Positions 45,588-57,348 of a DNA stretch of 64,000 nt are shown in pieces (the first letter of the stretch is position 1; each line of letters opens with the position of its first letter). A model generated the notes under the pieces. That model was not told the origin of the DNA, ran no database searches, and was given only the letters and a program-made list of their open reading frames with translations. A program made the translations under genes and the position numbers. This stretch comes from Tricholomella constricta (lineage: Eukaryota; Basidiomycota; Agaricomycetes; Agaricales; Lyophyllaceae): the NCBI GenBank assembly GCA_013368375.1, contig JAACJP010000008.1:62001-126000 (forward strand), read 5' to 3'.

Positions 45588-46492
45588 TATAATGACGGAT
45601 CGTGGATAAGGAGATAAGCCGTTGGGTTTTGTGAATGGGGAAAGTAAGTGCTTTCCACAAGCACGGAAGATGAAGCGACTAGATGTCTTTTAATAGGTGC
45701 GAGCCACTGCGGATTCCATCTGTTTACACGCGTCAGGTCCGAGTCCGGCGACGTTTTCATTATTGTAGGTTCCATTCAGACCAGCTGATCGTTTTAGCCA
45801 GTGCGTTTCCAACTTGGTAGATGACATCTCAGTGGATGGATAGATGGATGGATGTGGAATCTGATCATCAACAGCGGTCTCACAGGGCCCTGGGACACGA
45901 CAAACTACTTCCATCACCCTCGGCTTGGATGTCATATGGTAAACGTTTGCTTGTTACGTTACCACGCGACGACGACGTCTATCCGGCAGGATATTGTGTG
46001 CGCCCCGTCTAGCAGGATTGACTCCTGCGCACAGTCTTACTTCGTCCAGGGAACTTTATTGTGTTGCGCCGAGCTGTCGGCACAGTTTGGTGTCCAGATC
46101 GAAGCTTGAAGCATGGAGCTTTGAAGCCTTACTCAAGTACTCTCTCTGTATCTTCTTTCAGTGTCCGAATTTAATATTAGCTCTCTGTGATTTTACGATG
46201 TATACTTGATTCCTTTAATCTCTACGTTGCATAATTCCGGTAACACTGATCGTCCTGCAAGCAGAGAAATTCCTGAAGGATTTTTGTTATCTTTTGTTAT
46301 GCCGTTAGATTACAATAATCTTGTTGAAAGAAAGGCCCATTCGCTAGCGTTGAAAGGATTGTGTGGATGAGTGGCAGTGCTACACCCAATCGTACTACAG
46401 TGACCGAATAGGAACTTCGGTAAGATCGTGACTTTCAAAGCCTTTGCATCACGACCTCCTCGTCACCCAAGTTCTTCCCTTCGTATCTGAGG
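45588..46492. other. Intergenic stretch, no gene recognised
   Basis: A short GGAT-rich microsatellite lies near 45835-45860. Otherwise it holds the promoter regions of the two flanking divergent genes. Confidence 0.45.
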
Positions 46493-48440
46493 ATGCCCAG
46501 CGTCCATTACCACTGTCCCTGCCTCTCAAGCTCTCCGATCCCACCACCTCCACATCTACCTTCTTCATCGTTCAGCTTTCATCCTCTCCATACCCTCTTT
46601 TTTTGCGAGGAGTGCGATGCAGTTCGGTGTAACCGTTGCGCATCAGTTGAAGTCAGCACTTACTACTGTCCAAACTGTCTATTTGAAGTCCCGAGTGCCA
46701 GTGTTCGCGCAGAGAAAAACAGGTCGGTGGATAGACGCGTCGAAAGCCGATTTCTTGACGACATGGCGCCAGATGTGCTCGGAATTGTTTCATGTGCCCA
46801 AATTGCCGAAATACCCTCTCGGTCGTTCCTTCGGATCCACCAGATACAGGAGATTCACGCCTCGCAATCCCCGTTAGCACAGTCGGTGAACCGCCTTTCT
46901 TTCTGTACTGTAACCATTGCAGGTGGGACTCTGCCGAAGTAGGCATTACATTTGAGAAGCCGACAGGGCTTGCTGGTATGTCACCATTCAGTTGTATCAA
47001 ATTTCATATCTGATGTTCTTATCCCAGCCCAACTGCAAAAGTTCGAAGACTCTGCGCCTGAATCTTTGGAATTTGATCGTCTCAAGGAGCATTTTGAACC
47101 CTTCTTACGTGCAGCCTCGCTTTCTTCTTCTACATCCACAGCGCCCGCGGTTGCCCCCAGCAGCGCGGCACACTCACATCACCTTCACTCCACCTCCATC
47201 ACAGCCGCCGCTTCCGCCGCACTCGCACGCGACATTCCTGGGGTCAGCAAGTATAACCCCCTCGGAAGGAGTACATCGGGAAGGGCAGGTGTCAATGGGA
47301 GCGGGAAGGATCGGAGCAGGAACAAGGACGAAATGACGGAGTACAGGAGTCGCGTGGATATCACATCGGCCAGTGGTATGGGCACCGGAGGAGGAGATGT
47401 TGATGTTGAGTATATGAGGCATTTGGAAACGGTCGGAGAAGTGGCGAGTCTGGATCAGAGGTGGACGAGTAGTTGGGCAGTTTCCTTGCAAGCACAGTGC
47501 GTTTCGATTCTGCATCTTAGGGCCCTCAAAGAAATTGAACAAAGATGAAAACTATTCAGAGACCTTAAACCCTTGCGGATCCCCCTTCACTCTAAGCGAT
47601 CGAAACGCTGTCCAGCATGTACCCATATCCTGATCAAGCCCGAACAGAAGGCGCAATCGGTCCGGTACAAGATTAAGCTGGTGGCCGCAAATTATCTTCC
47701 TGCGATCACTGTGGCCCTCCCCCACGCTTTAAAGGCTCAGGCTGAAGCCGCCAAGCGAACACTCGGCAAGTCCTCTTCCGCGGCGCCAGAGGACGACCGG
47801 GGCGGTACAGGGGGCGCAATGCATGCGGGGAAGACATACCCTTTCCATCTGGCGCTTACAAACCCGCTGTATGACCCCATCCAGGTCCGGCTGTCGGTTC
47901 AGCGCATGCATGTATCTACCGCAGCCAGCTATTCAGCTGATGGTGCATTAGAAAAAGCTCGGAGGCCGCCGTTCGCAGTGTCCTTGCCGACTTCATCATT
48001 TCCAATCGCTGCGTTTGCAGAGGCATGGGAGTATGAGGACGACGAAGACATGTTTGGGGTTGATGATGATGACGATATTGGGACGGGTAAAGGAGGACGG
48101 GAGAAGGAAGGTCGGGGTAAAGTCAAGACTGTCGGTGTCCTTGAAAAGCGGGCGAACGTCAGCGTTGTCGGTGGTGAAGTAGTTATCGGAAAGGAAGCCA
48201 GGGGCGCGGTAAAGGTGAGCTTTGAATTTCCTTCTGATAATCCGGGCATCGTTTTGATTTTCTGGCGAGTTCAATATGCTGGTCTCTTATACCTATCGGT
48301 CCGACGATCCAGCTCCTTCAGAAGGCAACGACGGGAGCCCGTCAAAGTCCACAAAGCCTCCTGAAATCAAAACCTTCGCCTTCTATACCGTCGTCGACCT
48401 TGGACCCATCATACCACGGGATGACTTGCCCGATTCATGA
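46493..48440 (+). CDS. DCTN4: Dynactin subunit p62 (DCTN4) homologue
   Basis: Dynactin p62 sits at the pointed end of the dynactin filament and helps dynein bind cargo. The N-terminus has the family's Cys-rich zinc-binding start: FFCEECDAVRCNRCASVE, YYCPNCLFEVPS, then after an intron RCARNCFMCPNCRNTL, and later YCNHCRWDS. The second half has the conserved RSKRCPACTHILIKPE and the beta-rich block KTYPFHLALTNPLYDP. An acidic run, EDDEDMFGVDDDDD, follows. The last intron (GTGAGC to GCGAG, about 48213-48268) shifts into the final frame FNMLVSYTYRSDD. The gene ends PRDDLPDS, stop 48438-48440. A Ser/Ala-rich insert near 47120-47340 is fungal-specific or species-specific. Confidence 0.85.
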
Positions 48441-49006
48441 TGATTTTGGTACATAGTCTGGATCATGATCAAGCAAATCGATCTTTCCGAGAATCTGACT
48501 CGCAGATTTCGTTGCGCCATGCGTAACAAACACAATGGCCTTGTGAACCCATGAAACTCCTCGCTTTTCTTCACCGGTGTTCCGGAGGTGGGGTACTATT
48601 GAGGCTGTGGTGCCAGGCGGTGTGATCACTGGTCTCGTTAAAATTTAGACTACTGAACCCCCGCCAATCCCGGAGTTTCTCATCATCAACGGAGCCTTCG
48701 AGTTCGGTCGCTCAACATCCGGCGCACGTCGCTGTCGAGTCAAGAAATGAGAAGCCACAAGGCGGTTCCCCGAGAAATCCGGTAACGAGTGATGGTCTCC
48801 AGATCCTTGAGGCTACATATTACATGCTGCGCCTCTGTGAATTTGAGCTCATTGCTACAATTGTAAATACGCGATTCCTCATCCACAGAAATAAGCTCTT
48901 CGTCACTGGTGCGCCCGTGTCTGTTCTTTGATTTTGTAGGACGCCTGCCATAGGTTTTGGACAGGAATGCATGAAGACCCAAATATAGCAACATATTCCC
49001 ACTCAT
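48435..49006 (-). CDS. Possible small hypothetical gene, antisense and convergent to DCTN4
   Basis: Two minus-strand frames read like protein: 48740-49006 (from ATG 49006) and 48435-48629 (KRGVSWVHKAIVFVTHGATKSASQ). They could be exons of one gene, but I could not find a convincing splice pair. No domain recognised. The stop would overlap the DCTN4 stop by a few bases. Confidence 0.25.
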
Positions 49007-49163
49007 CGTTCAGCGTAACGACCGACCGCCCTCTTTTTATTCAGCGTGAGCATCAACGAGTAGGGCTGCCCACTTCATACTCTGTATTTCTTCCCTTTCT
49101 CTGAGGCTTTCGCTAGTCTCATCTTGCCCGGGGCAAGCTTTCTCATTCTGACCCAGTGTCAAC

Positions 49164-50171
49164 ATGGCGTCGATCGCTTCATCCTCCAATGCTAACACTG
49201 CGACCACATCTCAAGGAGATTCACGGCCACAAGCAGGACCCTTGCCTTCAAAACGCGGAGAAATTGGATACGTGGAGGGGACCGATGTCCCAGGCGAGGC
49301 GCGAAGCTCAAGTCCTGAAGCCGCGCTCCCCGCGAGACACCCCGCCGACTCGAGAAACAACTCAGTAACCGACGTGTCAGCCACGGCCACAGATGCCAAC
49401 CCCATACCTTCTACATCCACCAATTCCTTCGTTTCTTCTTCTACTTCCACTCTTGTCACTACCGAGTCTGAAAATTCCACCTCGAAGAAACGGCGAGTTC
49501 TGCGTTTCTTTAAATCGAAGAAATTCCCGACATTGTTCGGCATGTCTTTGAAGACCCTCCTCGCATTTCTATTTCAAGCCACCCTCATTGGCTGCAGTAT
49601 TACGGGCTGGGTGCTCATTGTCAAGTATGCCTCACGAAAGAGCAACAGCGGATTCAACACCACGGCAATATTCGTTCATATCATTTTCGGCGTCGCTTCA
49701 CTTGCCCAGCTCTTGTTTATCGAACGGCGGATATTTCGCCTTCGCGCAGAGCGTTACAGTTACCTCCACCCTGGCGAAATATTACCCTCTTCCAGAATTC
49801 GCCGTGTTGCCGATCCCAGTATCGCATTCTCTCCTTGGAACCGGCCCCCTCTCCCAACCTATGCAGCTGCGCTGTCCCAGAGCGGTTTTGGTACAGGGGA
49901 CGTGGAAGATCACCTCATCGCCGCCCCGCCACCACCTGCATACGGGAACACTAGGGGTAGTACCTTATTGTTGGCCGGCTTCTTGCGAAATAGCTTGAGG
50001 GCACAGCGACCCGTCTCAGGACAGAGTCAGATGACACAGCGAGAGGAGCGACCGATGAGCTATGTCAGCAGGGACGAGCTGTGGGAGGAGATTCAGGACG
50101 CACAGAGGGCGCGGCAACTCGAGGAGACACTGACTCGGTTGGAACGACCAGCGCCACGTTCCCCACCTTGA
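49164..50171 (+). CDS. Hypothetical two-TM membrane protein
   Basis: A single 335-codon exon. The first 110 residues are Ser/Thr/Ala-rich and probably disordered. A basic KKRRVLRFFKSKK precedes the first hydrophobic segment (LLAFLFQATLIGCSITGWVLIV), and a second (AIFVHIIFGVASLAQLLFI) follows after about 15 residues. The tail is Pro-rich and ends in a helical Arg/Glu stretch (QRARQLEETLTRLER). The positive charge before the first segment suggests the N-terminus lies in the cytosol. I recognise no named family. It looks like a conserved Agaricomycete membrane protein of unknown function. Confidence 0.7.
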   Translation: MASIASSSNANTATTSQGDSRPQAGPLPSKRGEIGYVEGTDVPGEARSSSPEAALPARHPADSRNNSVTDVSATATDANPIPSTSTNSFVSSSTSTLVTTESENSTSKKRRVLRFFKSKKFPTLFGMSLKTLLAFLFQATLIGCSITGWVLIVKYASRKSNSGFNTTAIFVHIIFGVASLAQLLFIERRIFRLRAERYSYLHPGEILPSSRIRRVADPSIAFSPWNRPPLPTYAAALSQSGFGTGDVEDHLIAAPPPPAYGNTRGSTLLLAGFLRNSLRAQRPVSGQSQMTQREERPMSYVSRDELWEEIQDAQRARQLEETLTRLERPAPRSPP

Positions 50172-50778
50172 CGTGAGTAATGCTTCCTCGCGGCGGCCTG
50201 AAAGAGCCCCTCGCGCCAAGTCCTTGCACCATTGACCTCGTTTTTTGATTACAGATCATCAGTTGTATCGTTGGCTGTAACGCCATCTAAGTTCTAATTG
50301 TATCTCACCAGATTGAAAAAAAAAATTCTGCTAAGTCGACGTAGCCGGAGATTACGGACGTGCACTGTAGCTATTTTGAATGTGAGGAAGCATGTTTCGA
50401 TTCGTCAACGAGGTGAGCACTTGTGTTTGTGTTTCTGTGATAGAATCGGGTCAGGTACGTGCATCGGTACCGTCTGTGCCTGATCGTTAATAACTTCGAG
50501 TCATTTCTCTGGAGATTGCTTACATATGATAAGTATCAATGACGATCACTGTCCGGATTTGGTATCAGTGAGTTTCAGCAATTCTGCGGCGAGGACCAAG
50601 CAACAACGCCTGGAACGACGGAAGACCGGAATTTTCGTCATTCACAGGGCTTGTCAATTGTTGCGATGCACCTGCCCTGGCCCTGCAAATGACTCAGCGG
50701 CTTTGTTTCTACTAGTACAAAACCAATCGTCTCAGCCATTGAACCTGCCTCCTCCTCCTCCCTCTTCCTTTGAATTTC
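50172..50778. other. Intergenic stretch, no gene recognised
   Basis: Contains the 3' flank of the two-TM gene and the promoter of the arrestin-like gene. No clear motifs. Confidence 0.45.
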
Positions 50779-52298
50779 ATGGCTGAACTGAAATACGCGT
50801 CGCTCCCCGTGTATACACCTTCTGAACCTTCTCCAAGGTACTCTTGCGAACCCGCCTGCGATGAACATACTCTACAGCAGACTCCTCGTCATTCGAGCTT
50901 AGTTCCTTCAGGCGCGTACACACAAACGTCTGGAAAGGTTACCGTGACTCTCTTTGAGCAAGAGAATGGTGTGGATATTCCTACATATGGCCGACGCGCT
51001 GATATCAGTGGTACGATATACCTCGAAAATCATGATAGGGTATCTCAGGTCGTCGTGAAAGTGAGTCATAATCTATTAAGCGCCCAACTACGCCGCCATC
51101 TTATACTTCCCATTTCAGGTTGAAGGAAAACTCGATTCGACAATTTCTGAAGGCGGCTCGAAATCGATAATTACTCTGAGCCGCAGCCAAACGCTCTGGC
51201 GAAAAGAAATGGGAAATGAACTTCCGACTCTTATTCCTTTCTCCTGCGAGCTGCCTTCGCACTTCACCTACTTAGGTTCAGAGCGACCCCTCCCGCCTAC
51301 TTATTACCTCGGCCACTGTGGTAGTCCTGCTTTCTACATTCGAAGCCAATATACCATCAGCGTGCGTGTGACTCGAGCGCGCCATCGCAATATGGAGTTC
51401 CTCAGGAATGTCGACGAGTAAGTCTTTGAATAAGACAGTACACAGTTGCCAATCTTCAAATCTCCAGTGTCAAAATTCCCTTCATATATTATCCGCGCAC
51501 TCGCGCTCATCGCCCCATCATACCGTCCCCTTCGTTTTTCTCTACCGTCAAAACCTCGCCAGAAGAGTGGTACCAAGTTCTCTATGAGATGAAGATGCGG
51601 ACGCCATCGAAGGTCGAACCGATCCACTGTCATGTACGTGTCGCCTGTTCTTACGCTTGCTTGTAGCGTCTCTGACAAGCATCGACTCTAGCTCTTCATT
51701 CCCGCCGGCCGAGTATACGGTTTGAGCGATAAAATTCCCTTCCACATACAATTAAACGGCCCTTTGGATTCCCTCCAGAAGCTCCTCATGCCTCAACCCT
51801 TAGACGCTCCACCGCCGCCTCTCTGGTCTTCAAAGACCCATGAGAAATGCCCCATCCACAAGAAGCCCAAAATCAGGGTGTACATTTTGCGCCAATACAG
51901 CATCGAAACTAGGGGCCAAAAAGCATGGAAGAATACGACCATCGGAGAGGGGGAGATTTGGGAAGTCCCTCCCGCGATCTGCGATACCCAGGGCGCCACG
52001 CGCGCCGTGCACTTGGACTGGGAAGGTGAATTGAAAGTCCAGAGTAGCGTCACTGTCGGTGGTTTCTTGGCCGGTAACGTCTGCGTCAAGGTAAGCTCAC
52101 TGCAACGTCCACCCTCTCCCTTCTCGACTCATTCTCTTTCCTTTGTGTGCACAGGACTTCATAGTGCTCTCACTCGAGCCTCCTACGATCGACAGCCAAA
52201 CGTCCCCCTTCTTCCCGCTTCAAATAACCGTGCCGGTCCGGATCGTGACCGACGCTTACGTTGAGGTCACCGAATACGAGCCCCCTCCAGCCGCATGA
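50779..52298 (+). CDS. Arrestin-like protein
   Basis: Arrestin-related proteins act as adaptors in endocytosis or ubiquitin-ligase recruitment. From ATG 50779 an N-terminal beta-sandwich is visible: SGKVTVTLFEQ, DISGTIYLENHDRVSQVVVKVEGKL, LPTLIPFSCELP and the typical LPPTYYLGHCGSPAFYIRSQYTISV split over exons. The second half has FIPAGRVYGLSDKIPFHIQLNGPLDS and LKVQSSVTVGGFLAGNVCVKDFIVLSL. It ends with the C-terminal strand FPLQITVPVRIVTD. Introns lie near 51061-51118, 51420-51467, 51632-51691 and 52090-52154. I see no PPxY motif, so coupling to an Rsp5-type ligase is not supported by sequence. Targets are unknown. Confidence 0.75.
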
Positions 52299-52963
52299 AC
52301 AATTCACCTCACTTTGACCTCCTAAGTTACTCGGTCCTCCGTACCGTTGCGTATTACTGTATGACGCCTTCCCATGTCCGAGTCCGTTCCGGCGTTTCCT
52401 CGCCAAACCGGCCGACGATCGACCGCAACCTATCTATTGCAGGCTTAGGCTTCATCCAGCCCGCCCCTCTATGCGCCTCTCTACCCTTCATATATTTATT
52501 TGCGGAATGGGGTGGGCGGTTTGATTCTTGGCTTTGGATCGAACTGGCCTGGTGTGCATGCTTGACGTCTTGTTCCTGTATATGAAGCCTTTATTTTTCT
52601 TAGATTTAGATATACTTTATATACCCCTTTAGGATACATACCCTGAAGATGTATTTTTCTGTCGGCCGAAACAGCGCCCTTTTTCTACGGCATCTAATTG
52701 GAGAATAACATGGTTGTGGCGGTGGCCCCGCCGAGCATTTTCGATCAGGTCCAGGCACCGGTGTATTTACACTTTATCGGGTTCTGAAGGCGATAGGAGT
52801 CCGGCAACTTGAATACAACTCGACATGAGTCGCTGGCGAATCTTAATCATATGGGTATAATTCCGTGATATAATGCAAAGTTTACAGTAGACACATATGA
52901 TGCAAATGATGGTACGTTGCGAGTGCATGAAAAAGCAAGGTCCACAGCGGCAGAACGAAGCAA
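52299..52963. other. Convergent 3' flanks
   Basis: AT-rich non-coding DNA between two convergent genes. No gene recognised. Confidence 0.5.
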
Positions 52964-55142
52964 TTAAACAGCCCGTGTGTATGGTGTAGAGGGCTGCGCT
53001 GGTATAGCATGCAAATCGTGTGGATGTTGATGGGGGTAAGGCGGCACGTGGATATTGTTTGGCGGAGATGCTTGTGCATATGGGGAGTGCTGTGGATGGT
53101 ACGACTGTGGAGGCTGCATAACATAGGGCCCTTGCGGGTAACTGTAGGATGGGGGAGGACCCAGCACGCTCATATCCGGCGCTGCATGCGGCACCGACGA
53201 ACCCTGGGCTGCGAGTTTTCGATTTCTTCGTCTTCGGAAGATAAAGAAGACAGCGAGGGCAGTCAGGACGCCAACGACAATGACCGTGATGACGATGTAG
53301 TACACCATAGGGCGAACCCCGCGCTTCTTAATACCACCATGGCTCCCTGTCGTGTCGACCCCATTTAATCGGACATTCACAAAATCAGCATGGGCTTCAG
53401 GTTCAGAGTTAGCGTTTTCAAGTTCAATAAACTTGTCAAATCTTACCTTCTACTGCGTCAGTTGTTGAGAGAAACTGTAAATACGGGTCGGCCTTGTTAT
53501 TTGATCCGACGATGAAGTCTCCATAGTCCACAAGTACATAGACGTTGCGCACTACACAAAAGGTGTTTAGAACGTTTAGTGAGAAACGTCACGAGAAACG
53601 CACAAAACGCCATTCCCAGAACCATGTCATAATTAGGACTAGGTCCTCTGTTGTAGGAGAAGGGTTGAAACTAAATACACCCTAAGTCCGGATCCATTAC
53701 GAAAGAATTAGATCATTACGCACAGTGCCTATACACAAGGGATTGCCTGCAGAGTCTTCCACAGTATGAAGTCCAATGGTGTTGGGATCGCTGAGGGTTG
53801 GCTTCGGTAAACGAAGAACAGGTGGGTTGTATGCATCACCTACAGAGTCGCATCCAAAGGATGTATGGGGTAAGATTTACCATGAAACTTCAACGTAATG
53901 TTGACCTCTTGTTTGCACGGTAGAATCCAGATCTCGCCCACACTTCCAATATCCACAAGCTGTGCACCAACGAACCTGCTATAGATGGCGGCCGCTACTG
54001 AACTATCGAAACGGGTTCAGTCATTGGCGATAGTCCATGTAGACCGGTAGTCACCTGGGTACTTGCGGCAAGGAAAAGCCAGTATCAACTACAACAATGG
54101 CTTGCTTAGGAGTCCTTGTTAAAGTGACTTCCGATCGAATTGGTATGGATTTTCCATCAGGTCCGATGAAACCGTTCTCATCAAGAAGGATTTGAAAGTG
54201 TTGGTCGTTGCTTTCGTGGGCAGCCACATCGACCACAGGAAGCTTTGGTTGTTTTAACACGTCTTCAAACCTATCAAGTACCTCGCCTATCGTGAGACTG
54301 CCGCTGTAGAAATCTGTGGGATCTGTGGAATAAACGCGTTAAGAGCTCAAGCCATTGGCAAGCGAAAGGAAGAAGTACCGTCGGAACGACCCAAAAGGAA
54401 TGTCAAGTAATTGGGTGTGGTGCGGTTTTGCAGGAAAATTCGGTCAACCAGAGCTGCACCAGCGACGTTTTTCATTTCTTGGTAGATGTTCGAGCCGGCA
54501 TTCGGACCAAGACCTGGAGCGGTCAGTGATGATCAGCAAACCTTTAAAGCGTAAGGGTATGTGTAAAACTCACCTATAATCCCCTCATCGTCCTTGTTTT
54601 CCCTGTCCGGGGTGACTTCGACTGTGCTGGAATGAGGACACGATGGCTATAGATAGAAGTAGTACCCACGCAACGCTTGATCTGGGATGGTATGCCCAAC
54701 GAATTCCACTTCGGCCGTCTTGATTGGTCCTTGTGAGAAGAGAAGCTTGATGAGTCGATGACACGGTGCCACATTCAGCAAGTAATCTACCGCTGACGGC
54801 GCCCACTGCATAGTTGACGCCACTGCTAAACCGCGTGAAGTTGCTGTTTGGAACGTTCCCAGCAATCCAGAGGTCCGAGCTGAATAATATGCTTCCAGCC
54901 ACGAAAGCAGTGGCAGAAAAAAATACGAACCTTCCCGTATCGACCAACAGAGTGTACCTCTTTCCTCCAACCTTGATTTCGGCATAGTAACTAACATCTG
55001 CAGTATTGTTGAGCTCAGATCCAAGAGCTCGCCGCCGAAGACTTGAATGAGAGGCTTTCCGCACGCCGTGAATGTTGAGCCGAAGTGCACTGGCAAGAGC
55101 GATGAGGTAAGCTAGTAGCACGACATAATGGAGAAGTCCCAT
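52964..55142 (-). CDS. Membrane-anchored pepsin-like aspartic protease 1
   Basis: This is a secretory-pathway A1-family protease. ATG 55142 gives a signal peptide (MGLLHYVVLLAYLIALASA) and an Arg-Arg-Arg site (SSLRRRALG) where the propeptide could be cut. The first active-site block spans an intron and reads LLVDTGSSDLWI. The second reads VVVDTGFSLPQVP, with Phe where most pepsins have Thr or Ser. Near the C-terminus a membrane span (YYIVITVIVVGVLTALAVFF) is followed by a basic stop-transfer (RRRRNRK) and a Pro/His/Tyr-rich tail. The tail suggests a surface or vacuolar-membrane enzyme of yapsin-like topology. Its closest relative in the window is the divergent gene at 57349. Introns between about 53380 and 54580 are approximate. 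Confidence 0.78.
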
Positions 55143-56314
55143 GAGCGGGAGCAGGTAACGGGGAGACGTGCTGGAGCTGCTGGTGAGTGTGGTCTGCCAA
55201 CCAGGAAGACGCCCAAGGGTCCCTCTCGTCAACATGCGATGGCTTGGCGATGGGGTAGCCTTAGTAGATTCAGAAGGCACGCCGCAGCATGATTTTATGT
55301 AGACTTCTCTTCAGCCCTGTAATGAATGCACACTCCAAATCAAGTGCAAGCTCAGGGGTCGCTCATTCAACTTCGTTGCTCCAGGTTCATCCGTTCGTTG
55401 AAAGTGTTAATAACGCCAACCAGGTGAAGATGTAAGGGATAAATCGAGACACAAAATAAGGTAAGAATGTCTGAGATGATATTGTAAATACACATTTAAT
55501 GGATACTGGCAGCCCGAGGGCATTGCTGGTACTTTTGGATACTTATTTCTATCATAGGAGGGCCAGGTAGAGGTTCCGCCACATAGACACTGACAGGCTC
55601 AACTTGATCACGCACATCCCCCATGACCATCGCCGAGACAAAGGGTGCCGGATCAAGACCAAGGTTGAGCCGGATGATTGGGTGCATCGATATGAACTAA
55701 TCGTCCGCAAGGCAAGGCAAGAGCAAGCATGAAGTAAGAGCTAATCGTTCGCGGTCTGAAGTAATTGGCTGCTACAACGCCATAACGGCTCAACGAGTCG
55801 AGTCGACTGCAGATGATTGCATTTACAAGCCTCGGTTGCCCACCATTCTATGATTAGAGGTTGTCGTCATCGTAGTCCCCGTTCCATATCTGTTTTTTTA
55901 GGTTCCTTGGCACACAAGCATGCATCTCCAGCTCTCGGGGAGCTCTTGGCCGGATAATCCTGGTACATTGAAAAAGGACTCCAGAAACCATGGGTAGAAC
56001 CGAGTTGAGCTGAGCTTATTAAGGTCGCCATGTCACTTGGTTTCGTCCAAGAACGAGTAAGGTGTCGCGGCCGCCAGCGAGGTAGAAATAATGCGCAGCA
56101 AGTGCCCAGACCCGACATGAGCTCTGTTCGCTGCTTGGCGTTGACATCCATAATCCAAGCCCAAAACGCTCCTGAATAGGCCGCAAGCAATGCTAGTATG
56201 CCAGAGCTTTATGCCAGCAGAAGAGACACAGAGAAAGAGCTACAGTTGTTGAAAGACAGGAGCGGAGGCGTGTGTGATGAAAGGTGACAAGGGTGGCTGG
56301 CAGAAAACATTGCA
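55143..56314. other. Divergent upstream region of the protease pair
   Basis: No gene recognised. This is non-coding DNA left of the LINE insertion; the protein-like start of the frame at 56274 (MMKGDKGGW) is target sequence, not LINE. Confidence 0.45.
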
Positions 56315-56331
56315 ATCAGCAAACAGTTTTT
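56315..56331. repeat. 17-bp target-site duplication, 5' side of the second LINE
   Basis: ATCAGCAAACAGTTTTT here is repeated exactly at 57211-57227. The first few bases could be shared with the (TCA)n tail, so the true duplication is 13-17 bp. Confidence 0.85.
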
Positions 56332-56654
56332 GCCCATGCGGCGCAAACATACAAACGCGACAACACGTCATATCGGAATGCCCGAGGTACGAGGAACACC
56401 GACACATACTGACCGAAGACTTCCCGGAGCTCGACATGCAAGAGCTCCTCGGCACGACCAAAGGTATCGAAGCACTCGCAAAATTCTTGAAGAAATCCGG
56501 AGCGTTCACCAAAACGGGCAACCCCCGCAACGCACCGAACCAGCCAACGATGGAAGACGAACCAGAAGTGGAGGAGGAGGTCGAACACTGGTGGGAGAGA
56601 TTGGAGAGGACAAGGAGCGACGACGAAGACGATAGCGGAGAGGAAACAGAGTAA
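56332..56654 (+). pseudogene. C-terminal zinc-finger fragment of the LINE protein
   Basis: The frame reads CPCGANIQTRQHVISECPRY, a C-x-C-x8-H-x4-C knuckle that closes RT/RNase H LINE proteins in Agaricomycetes. A helix ALAKFLKKSGAFTKTG and an acidic tail follow, ending at the TAA at 56652-56654. It has no start of its own and only fragments of the parent protein. Confidence 0.8.
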
Positions 56655-57210
56655 GGGGAGAAGGGAGTGGAAGGAGGGGAGGAGAGAAAAGGAGAGGACA
56701 GAGGGACAGGAGACAGGAGGGAGACAAGGGAGGCGGACATCCGCCCACACGACCGAACACGGGAGACACCGCAAAAGCAGCCAACCAAACCGGCGCCAGC
56801 GAAACCACCCCACTCAACACACCACCAAACCCACCCACCTACTATAGCGCGACATCAACCGGACGCGTCTCCTAAAGACGCGCCATCGAGACTGACCGGG
56901 ACGAAAACAAATTTCCTTTTCTTTTCTCTTTCTTTTCTATCACCCATACGATATACCCCTATTATTCCCACATGCGCCCATGCAAACCCATGCACTAACT
57001 CTAACAGTATATTCATATAACCCCCAACACACTCTCGAACGTCGATCGCCACATACCAACGACCGATAATACCCACACACAGAGAATTTTAGACCCACCG
57101 CCCGAAAATACTTACACACACCTTACTTTACTATTATTTGGCCACGCCCTGCCTCTTAGCTCTATAGCGTAGCTTGTCCGGCAGTCAAAACAGAATTCAT
57201 CATCATCATC
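56332..57210 (+). mobile_element. 5'-truncated LINE with a (TCA)n tail
   Basis: An 879-bp insertion lies between two copies of ATCAGCAAACAGTTTTT. It holds only the C-terminal end of a LINE reverse-transcriptase protein and a 3' UTR. The 3' end is a short TCA repeat (about 57198-57212) rather than poly(A). That tail and the zinc-finger sequence show it belongs to a different family from the LINE at 815-5967. Severe 5' truncation and a target duplication are the usual result of target-primed reverse transcription. Confidence 0.88.
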
Positions 57211-57227
57211 ATCAGCAAACAGTTTTT
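57211..57227. repeat. 17-bp target-site duplication, 3' side of the second LINE
   Basis: Exact copy of 56315-56331, directly after the TCA tail. Confidence 0.85.
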
Positions 57228-57348
57228 CCTTCCCAACGCCCTTGCAAATCACATTTGTGACAATATTAGGTAGCAGCTGTCTACTTACTAGACATTCTTT
57301 TCACCATCCATTCATTCGCTTTCATCGTCGCTTTCCAAGTTGTTCCGA

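Noticed and set aside
56506..56838. Long minus-strand frames over the second LINE
   Set aside because: They read the purine-rich 3' UTR in reverse, giving Ser/Pro/Leu-rich nonsense with no domain.
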